Below are positions 21,025 to 25,940 of a stretch of DNA of 25,940 nucleotides, piece after piece; within the stretch, counting starts at the first letter, position 1; each line of letters opens with the position of its first letter. Below the pieces are notes generated by a model that was given only the letters and a program-made list of their open reading frames with translations, searched no databases and was not told the origin of the DNA. A program made the translations under genes and the position numbers. The DNA lies in the NCBI GenBank assembly GCA_035765515.1, contig DASTXN010000033.1, positions 1 to 25,940 on the forward strand, given 5' to 3'. Origin of the DNA: DASRSS01 sp035765515 (GTDB taxonomy: Bacteria; Actinomycetota; Actinomycetes; Mycobacteriales; Jatrophihabitantaceae).

Positions 21025-22247
21025 CGGCGACCGTGCCGGCCAGCTACGACCCGTACGACCCGGCCGTGCTCGACAACCCGTACGAGGCCTACCGCCGGCT
21101 GCGCGACGAAGACCCCGTCCACCTGCACCACGGCCGCGGCGCCGACGGCGACTTCTACGTGCTGTCCCGTTTCGGCGATATCTGGGACGCCGTGCGCGAC
21201 ACCACGACCTTCTCGTCCGCGCAGGGATTGACGTTCCGCAACGAGTCGGACGCGCTCGGGCTGGCACCGACGATCGTGATGCTGGACCCGCCGGTGCACA
21301 CGAAGCTGCGCGCGCTCATCGGCGCGGCGTTCACCCCCCGCCGGGTGACGCGGTTGGAGGACGAGCTGCGGTCGTTCGTGCGGAGCCGCATCACCGTGAT
21401 GGAGCAGAAGGCGGCGGCCGGTGCACCGGTCGACCTGCACCAGGACTTCTCCTCCCCCATTCCGACGTTCGTGCTCGGGTCGCTGCTGGGCATCCCGGAG
21501 AGCGACCGCGCCCGGTTCGACCCGTGGGTGCGCGGACTGACCCGGCTGCAGAACGCCGGCTTCGCCGTCGAGGAGATCACCGACGCGTTCGCGTCCGTCG
21601 CGGAGATGTACGCGTACTTCAGCGACGTGATCGTGGCGCGGCGACGCGAGCCGGCCGACGACCTGCTCGGCGCGCTCGTCGCCGCGGAGATCGACGGCGA
21701 GCGGCTCAGCGACTGGGACATCCTCGGTTTCTGCTTCGTGATGGTCGCCGGTGGCAACGACACGACCGGCAACCTGATCTCGCACGGCGTGATGTTGCTG
21801 GATGGCGACCATGCGGCGCGCGAACGACTTGTCGCCGAACCGTCGCTGATCCCCGGCGCGCTGCTGGAGTTCCTGCGGCTGGAGTCGTCGGTGCAGGGCC
21901 TGGCGCGGATGACGACCCGTCCGGTGGTGGTCGGCGACAGCGAGATCCCCGAAGGCGTCAAGGTGATGATGCTGTACGGCTCGGGCAACCGCGACGAGCG
22001 CGAGTTCGGCCCGGACGCGGATCGCCTCGACATCACTCGCGAGGTGAGGCGGCACCTGGCCTTCTCCAGCGGCGCACACTTCTGCATCGGTTCGCACTTC
22101 GCACGGCTGCAGGCCCGGGTCGCGTTCGAGGAGTTGCTCGCGCGCCAACCGCGGATCGGCGTCGACGTGGCCGCCGGCAGCCGCCTGCACTCGTCCTTCG
22201 TCCGGGGCTGGATCACCTTGCCGGCAACGGGAATTGTGGGCAGTTAG
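21021..22247 (+). CDS. cytochrome P450
   Basis: This 408-aa soluble bacterial class I P450 would use a ferredoxin partner, none of which is in the window. The motifs are in order: I-helix AGGNDTT at 243-249, ExxR as E283-F-L-R286, and the heme-ligand loop FSSGAHFCIG with Cys 355. In the I-helix the usual Gly or Ala before the acid-Thr pair is Asn, as in several actinobacterial CYPs acting on steroids or terpenoids. The substrate is not determinable here. The frame is open upstream, but ATG 21021 overlaps the tetR stop and gives a normal N-terminus (PYDPAVLDNPYEAYRRLRDEDP). Its TAG overlaps the convergent glycosyltransferase stop by four bases. Confidence 0.95.
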   Translation: MTATVPASYDPYDPAVLDNPYEAYRRLRDEDPVHLHHGRGADGDFYVLSRFGDIWDAVRDTTTFSSAQGLTFRNESDALGLAPTIVMLDPPVHTKLRALIGAAFTPRRVTRLEDELRSFVRSRITVMEQKAAAGAPVDLHQDFSSPIPTFVLGSLLGIPESDRARFDPWVRGLTRLQNAGFAVEEITDAFASVAEMYAYFSDVIVARRREPADDLLGALVAAEIDGERLSDWDILGFCFVMVAGGNDTTGNLISHGVMLLDGDHAARERLVAEPSLIPGALLEFLRLESSVQGLARMTTRPVVVGDSEIPEGVKVMMLYGSGNRDEREFGPDADRLDITREVRRHLAFSSGAHFCIGSHFARLQARVAFEELLARQPRIGVDVAAGSRLHSSFVRGWITLPATGIVGS

Positions 22248-23362
22248 CCGCGGGTCGCGACTCGTCCTTTCCAGGCGGCGCCGCGGCCGGCCCGGTGGCG
22301 GCGCGCCGAGTCGACGGTCATCGCCACGTAGAGGACGGCGGTCGCCGGCAGCAGCAGCGCGCGCCACGGCGCGAGCCGGTAGTGCCGCAGGATGGGGACG
22401 AACGTCGCGGCCATGACCAGCCACGCGATCCCGCCCAGCGCTGCAAGCACCCAGTCGCCGAGCGCGAAGCCGGCGACCAGAGCGGCGGGCGGCACCACGT
22501 ACGTCAAGAGCAGGCCGACAACGGTGCCGGCCAGCAGCACCGGCGAGTGCCGCAACTGGGTGTAGGCGCTGCGGGCGACCATGTCCCAGAGGTCGCGCAG
22601 GTGCGGGTACGGCCGGACGCTGACGATCTCTTCCGAAAGCCCGAGCCAGATCCGTCCACGCCGCTTGAGCAACCGCCCGAGCGAGACGTCGTCGATCACC
22701 GCGCCGCGAATCTCCGGTAGGCCACCGGCAGCAGCGAGCGCCGCGCGACGCACCAGCATGCAGCCACCGGCGGCAGCCGCGGTGCCGCCTGCGCCGTTCA
22801 CGCGTGCGAACGGGTAGAGCTGCGCGAAGAAGTAGACGAACGCGGGGACGATCAGCCGCTCCCAGAAGGACTCCGCGCGCAGCCGGACCATCTGCGAGGT
22901 CAGGTCGAGCCGGTTCGCCGTCGCAGCGCGCACCAGCGCGGTCACGGCATCCGGCGGATAGGCGATGTCCGCGTCGGTGAACAGCAGGTAGTCCGGCGCG
23001 CCGGCGTGCTCGACACCCGTGGCCATCGCCGCGACCTTGCCGGCCCAGCCCGGCGGCGGCCCGCCGCCGCGTACTACGTCCGCACCGGCCGCCGCGGCGA
23101 GTTCACCGGTGCTGTCGCCGCTGTCGTCGTCGACCACAACTACCCGGAACGGGCCGGGATAGCGCTGCGCGAGCAGCGTGGGCAAGGTGAGCGGCAGCAC
23201 CTGCGCCTCGTCGCGCGCCGGTACGACAGCGACCACGCTGGGCCACGAACCGGGGTCCTCGCCGCGCGGGAGCGTGATAGACGTCCGCCAGAAACGTCCG
23301 TGAGCGGCAGCCAGGTACAGCCAGATCGCCAGGCTCAACGCACCGACGATCCGCTCCCCCAC
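22244..23362 (-). CDS. HpnB-like family 2 glycosyltransferase, membrane-bound
   Basis: This protein of about 372 aa resembles the hopene-associated glycosyltransferase HpnB. It has an N-terminal membrane helix (ALSLAIWLYLAAAHGRFWR), then a GT-A fold with VVAVVPARDEA, VVVVDDDSGDST, the metal-binding DxD at D130-A-D132 (LLFTDADI) and the acidic GAVIDDVSLG near 225. Three membrane helices close it (about 277-302, 304-325, 335-352). No other hopanoid gene is nearby, so the acceptor is uncertain. The long upstream frame is not coding. GTG 23362 fits the family N-terminus and overlaps the end of the EAL-HDOD gene by 28 bases. A TTG at 23338 (TTGA overlap) is an alternative. Neither has a strong ribosome site. 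Confidence 0.88.
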   Translation of the reverse strand: MGERIVGALSLAIWLYLAAAHGRFWRTSITLPRGEDPGSWPSVVAVVPARDEAQVLPLTLPTLLAQRYPGPFRVVVVDDDSGDSTGELAAAAGADVVRGGGPPPGWAGKVAAMATGVEHAGAPDYLLFTDADIAYPPDAVTALVRAATANRLDLTSQMVRLRAESFWERLIVPAFVYFFAQLYPFARVNGAGGTAAAAGGCMLVRRAALAAAGGLPEIRGAVIDDVSLGRLLKRRGRIWLGLSEEIVSVRPYPHLRDLWDMVARSAYTQLRHSPVLLAGTVVGLLLTYVVPPAALVAGFALGDWVLAALGGIAWLVMAATFVPILRHYRLAPWRALLLPATAVLYVAMTVDSARRHRAGRGAAWKGRVATRG

Positions 23363-24738
23363 GCATGCATTGTCGCTGCCGCGCCCGGCCGGCCGTGCCG
23401 CGGGCTGCGGTGGCTGGTCCCGCCCGCACGCCATTCGGGGCCCGCCGGCAGATCCGGGTCGTCGTCGTCGACGATTCTGGTCTGCCGGGCAGCCCAACCG
23501 AACGCGCAGGACGCGGCGTAGTCGAGCTCCAACTTCTCGATTCCGGAATCGACCGGCGGAAGGGTGCCGTCGCGCAGGAAGTCGGAAACCCAGCCGACGA
23601 TCTGCCCGACCGGGTCGTTCCGGTCGAAGGCCGCGGCGCACAACCGCGGCGGGATGCCAAGCAGCTCAGGCAGGCGTGCTGCCGGGACACCGAGCATCAG
23701 GTCGAAGGCGGAGAACATCCCGGCGGTGAATGCCAGATCGGCCGAACCGGTCAGGTACTTGTCGGCCAGCAGCTCGGCCATCCGCGCGCGCGCCAGAACG
23801 GCAGCCATGTTCGTGTCGCCGGTGGGCCCGGCCGGACGGAGCAGCAGCGTGGGAATCCAGCCGCGTACCCGGTTCAGGCCGACGAGAACGAGCGCCTGCC
23901 GCAGGCTGCGCACTTCCCGTCGGGTCTCGCCGAGCCTGCCCTGCGAGGCCAACTGCACCAACTGGTACACCAGCTCGGGCTCCGGTCGCAGGATCTCCTC
24001 CAGCCGGGCGTAGTTGACGTCGTCGTCGAGCACGGCGGTGGACAGGGCGAGCAGGCCGTGCCGGGACGGACCGCTGGTCGGCCCGCTGATCGTCTCGGGG
24101 CGGCCGAGGAGGTATCCCTGGAACAGGTCGAAACCCAGTGCGAGGCACTCGTCCCACTGCTGCTCGGTTTCCACCTTCTCCGCCAGCAGCTGCAGGTCGT
24201 ACTCGCGACAGGCCGTGACGACGCCCGCGAGCTCGTCCCGGGGTGTGGCCTGCAGGTCGATCTTGACGATGTCCACCAGCTCGAGCAGCGTCTCGTCGCG
24301 GCCGGACCAGATGAAATCGTCGGCCGCGAGGCGGTATCCGGCCCGCTTGAGCGCGCGGCACCCGGCCAGCACCTCGTCGTCGATCTCGACCGTCTCCAGG
24401 ATCTCCACGACGGTCTGCCTGGGCGGCAGGCTGATCGGAGCCCGGCCGGTGAGGATCGCCCGGTCCGCGTTGCAGTACAGCTCCTTGCCGCCGGTCAATT
24501 GCATGACGCCGATGCCGAGCGCCCCGAAGATGACCGTGTCGGTCATCTGGTCGCCGTCCATGCCTGTCGACAGGAATTCGTCGGCTCGTCGGCTGTTCGC
24601 CGTTGCGCGGTACAGCAGCTCGTAGCCGACGATCTCGCGCCGGCGGTTCATTATCGGCTGACGCCCGACATTCGCGGTCGTCATCGCATGCGCCGTCTCG
24701 GCGGTCCGGTAACGTCCTGTTCGTCGGTCATCGTCCAT
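23335..24738 (-). CDS. EAL-HDOD signalling protein (YuxH type)
   Basis: This protein of about 467 aa combines an N-terminal EAL domain with a C-terminal HDOD domain, an architecture seen in YuxH and other regulators of motility, c-di-GMP or stress responses. EAL residues E40 (YELLYR), N90, E112 (VEILE), D140-D141 (ADDF), K159 (VKID), E187 (AEKVE) and Q207 (FQGYLLG) are present, but the DDFGTG loop is altered to DDFIWSG. Proteins of this type often bind c-di-GMP or partners without hydrolysing it. HDOD spans about 225-420 with RSLRQALVLVGLNRVRGW. ATG 24738 is listed. ATG 24684 (MTTANVGRQPI) matches the family N-terminus equally well. Neither has a clear ribosome site. It overlaps the glycosyltransferase start. 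Confidence 0.88.
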   Translation of the reverse strand: MDDDRRTGRYRTAETAHAMTTANVGRQPIMNRRREIVGYELLYRATANSRRADEFLSTGMDGDQMTDTVIFGALGIGVMQLTGGKELYCNADRAILTGRAPISLPPRQTVVEILETVEIDDEVLAGCRALKRAGYRLAADDFIWSGRDETLLELVDIVKIDLQATPRDELAGVVTACREYDLQLLAEKVETEQQWDECLALGFDLFQGYLLGRPETISGPTSGPSRHGLLALSTAVLDDDVNYARLEEILRPEPELVYQLVQLASQGRLGETRREVRSLRQALVLVGLNRVRGWIPTLLLRPAGPTGDTNMAAVLARARMAELLADKYLTGSADLAFTAGMFSAFDLMLGVPAARLPELLGIPPRLCAAAFDRNDPVGQIVGWVSDFLRDGTLPPVDSGIEKLELDYAASCAFGWAARQTRIVDDDDPDLPAGPEWRAGGTSHRSPRHGRPGAAATMHAWGSGSSVR

Positions 24739-24896
24739 CCTTGGCTGATGATTCGCGTGTGCGAACCCAGGCGACGCCGCCACCGGCACGGCAGCGTGGC
24801 GTCGCGGAAGATCCGCCTTCTCACGATCGGCAGGGCCAGCCGGAACCTGAGCCCAAGTTTCGAGCCGGCTTCCGGGGTCGCCGAACGGGACGACGG

Positions 24897-25940
24897 CTAG
24901 CGCGATGGGTCGATGAGGATCTTCGCGTGCGTCTCGGGGTCGCCCAGCGCCGTGAAGGCGTCGTCGACACCGTCGAGGCCGACGGTTCCGGTAACAATCG
25001 GGGCGGCGTTCACCTTGCCGTCGGCGAGCAGCTGGAGCGAGTCGTGGAACTCCAGCGGCGTGTAGCCGAGCACGAAGCGCAGCTCGATCTCCTTGTTGAT
25101 CGCCATCACCGGACGGACCTTGTCGGGCTGCATGCACACGCCGACCACGACCACGCGTGAATAGATCGGCGCGGTCGAGATCAGCTGATCGATCATGCCG
25201 GGGACGCCGACGCATTCGAAGACCACCGGACGCTTCGGCGTGGCTGCCCCGACCGCCTCCGCCGCGCGGTAGATCCGCCACCACGGGACGAGCGGAATCC
25301 GGCGCAGCTTCTCCATCGACCCCACGGCTAGGTCGAGCACCTCGGGCGCGCTGTGCAGGTGACCGTGGCCGTCCACGAATGGCGATTCCCGCTTCGGGTC
25401 GACCACGACGTCCGCGCCGCACACGGTGGCGAGCGCGCGCCGTCCGGCCGACAGATCGCTCGCGATCACGGTGCGGACGCCGCTGGCCTTGAGCATGCAG
25501 ATCACCGCGAGCCCGACCGGCCCGCAGCCGATCACGACCGCGACCTGGTTCTTCTTGATCTCGCTACGGCGCACCGCGTGCAGGCCGACGGCCATCGGTT
25601 CGGTGAGGGCTGCCAGCTCGGTCGACAGTCCGTTCGGGACGGCGAGCGTCAGCGACTCCTCGACGAGCATCTGTTCGGCGTAGCCACCGGGTGCCGACGC
25701 GGACAGCCCGGTCGTGTGGACGGCGCCGGCGCTGCGCAGCAGCGGGAAGGAGACCACGCGAGTTCCCGGCGGCAGGGACTTGCCGGCCCTGGGTCCGGCG
25801 GAGACGACCTCGCCGCAGAACTCGTGGCCGAGCACGGTCGGCTGGTTCGACCGGAAGATGCCGTCATAGCCGGTCTCGGCGGTGATGTCGGCGAGCTCGT
25901 CGCAGTGCTGCCGGGCGTGCAGGTCCGAGCCGCAGATGCC
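24897..25940 (-). CDS. zinc-type alcohol dehydrogenase (MDR family), N-terminus outside window
   Basis: The frame is open to the right edge, so about the first 35-40 residues are missing. The visible 347 residues start at GICGSDLHARQHC. They carry catalytic zinc ligands Cys (GICGSD) and His-Glu (LGHEFCGEV), then EPMAVGLHAVRR and the Rossmann motif VIGCGPVGLAV with an Asp (ASDLSAGR) at the end of the second strand, which favours NAD+. The structural zinc lobe is absent: its place is taken by a cysteine-free SFPLLRSAGAVHTTGL. It is a cytosolic oxidoreductase for an alcohol or polyol, substrate unknown. A 158-bp gap separates it from the EAL-HDOD gene. I see no gene or clear hairpin in that gap. 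Confidence 0.9.
   Translation of the reverse strand, partial: GICGSDLHARQHCDELADITAETGYDGIFRSNQPTVLGHEFCGEVVSAGPRAGKSLPPGTRVVSFPLLRSAGAVHTTGLSASAPGGYAEQMLVEESLTLAVPNGLSTELAALTEPMAVGLHAVRRSEIKKNQVAVVIGCGPVGLAVICMLKASGVRTVIASDLSAGRRALATVCGADVVVDPKRESPFVDGHGHLHSAPEVLDLAVGSMEKLRRIPLVPWWRIYRAAEAVGAATPKRPVVFECVGVPGMIDQLISTAPIYSRVVVVGVCMQPDKVRPVMAINKEIELRFVLGYTPLEFHDSLQLLADGKVNAAPIVTGTVGLDGVDDAFTALGDPETHAKILIDPSR

Noticed and set aside
24651..24658. Second GCCGATAA (minus strand), same as the motility-sigma -10
   Set aside because: It encodes part of the conserved RQPIMNRR segment of the EAL-HDOD protein, so it is explained by coding.
23335..25422. 695-aa form of the EAL-HDOD protein
   Set aside because: The extra N-terminus overlaps the dehydrogenase gene on the same strand in another frame and is Arg-rich shadow sequence.

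Overview
The window is very GC-rich with strongly GC3-biased genes on both strands. Several families are typical of Actinobacteria: a DUF222/HNH '13E12-type' protein, an actinobacterial S53 peptidase, an HpnB-like glycosyltransferase, and a TetR/P450 pair with GTG starts. A complete chemotaxis operon suggests a motile lineage outside Streptomyces and Mycobacterium (for example near Frankiales, Kineosporiales or Nakamurellales). I cannot fix the genus, and no flagellar gene, rRNA, tRNA, CRISPR array or insertion sequence was seen.

Left part (1-8058). A DUF222/HNH nuclease runs in from the left edge. Next is a seven-gene minus-strand Ter-type stress operon, read from 6621 down to 776: TerD, a DUF475/TerC membrane protein, a TerA-like protein, TelA, an orphan 165-aa protein, a second TerD-like protein and a second TerA-like protein. 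The two distal TerD/TerA-like proteins appear to have lost the acidic ligand residues that the proximal ones keep. TelA and the second TerA-like protein share an LDLDAP motif in Pro-rich segments. A 67-aa Cys-containing protein lies upstream behind a hairpin, and an aldo/keto reductase diverges from it.

Middle part (8072-17890). A compact minus-strand chemotaxis operon reads: EAL-GAF (c-di-GMP phosphodiesterase), CheA, CheW, MCP, CheB, CheR, CheY, CheX, CheY, and a 158-aa protein. I read that last protein as a second, divergent CheX/CheC-family member. Most junctions overlap or nearly touch, so translational coupling is likely. The receptor/CheA/CheW complex would phosphorylate two CheYs and CheB, CheR and CheB would adapt the receptor, CheX would dephosphorylate CheY, and the EAL-GAF protein would tie the pathway to c-di-GMP.

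Right part (18051-25940). A secreted S53 peptidase with an Ig-like C-terminal region is followed by a small secreted ORF or gene remnant. Then comes a TetR-P450 bicistron with a clear palindromic operator inside its promoter and a five-codon leader cistron whose stop overlaps the tetR start. The P450 meets an HpnB-like glycosyltransferase tail to tail with overlapping stop codons. The glycosyltransferase start overlaps an EAL-HDOD protein, and a zinc-type (MDR) dehydrogenase runs off the right edge.
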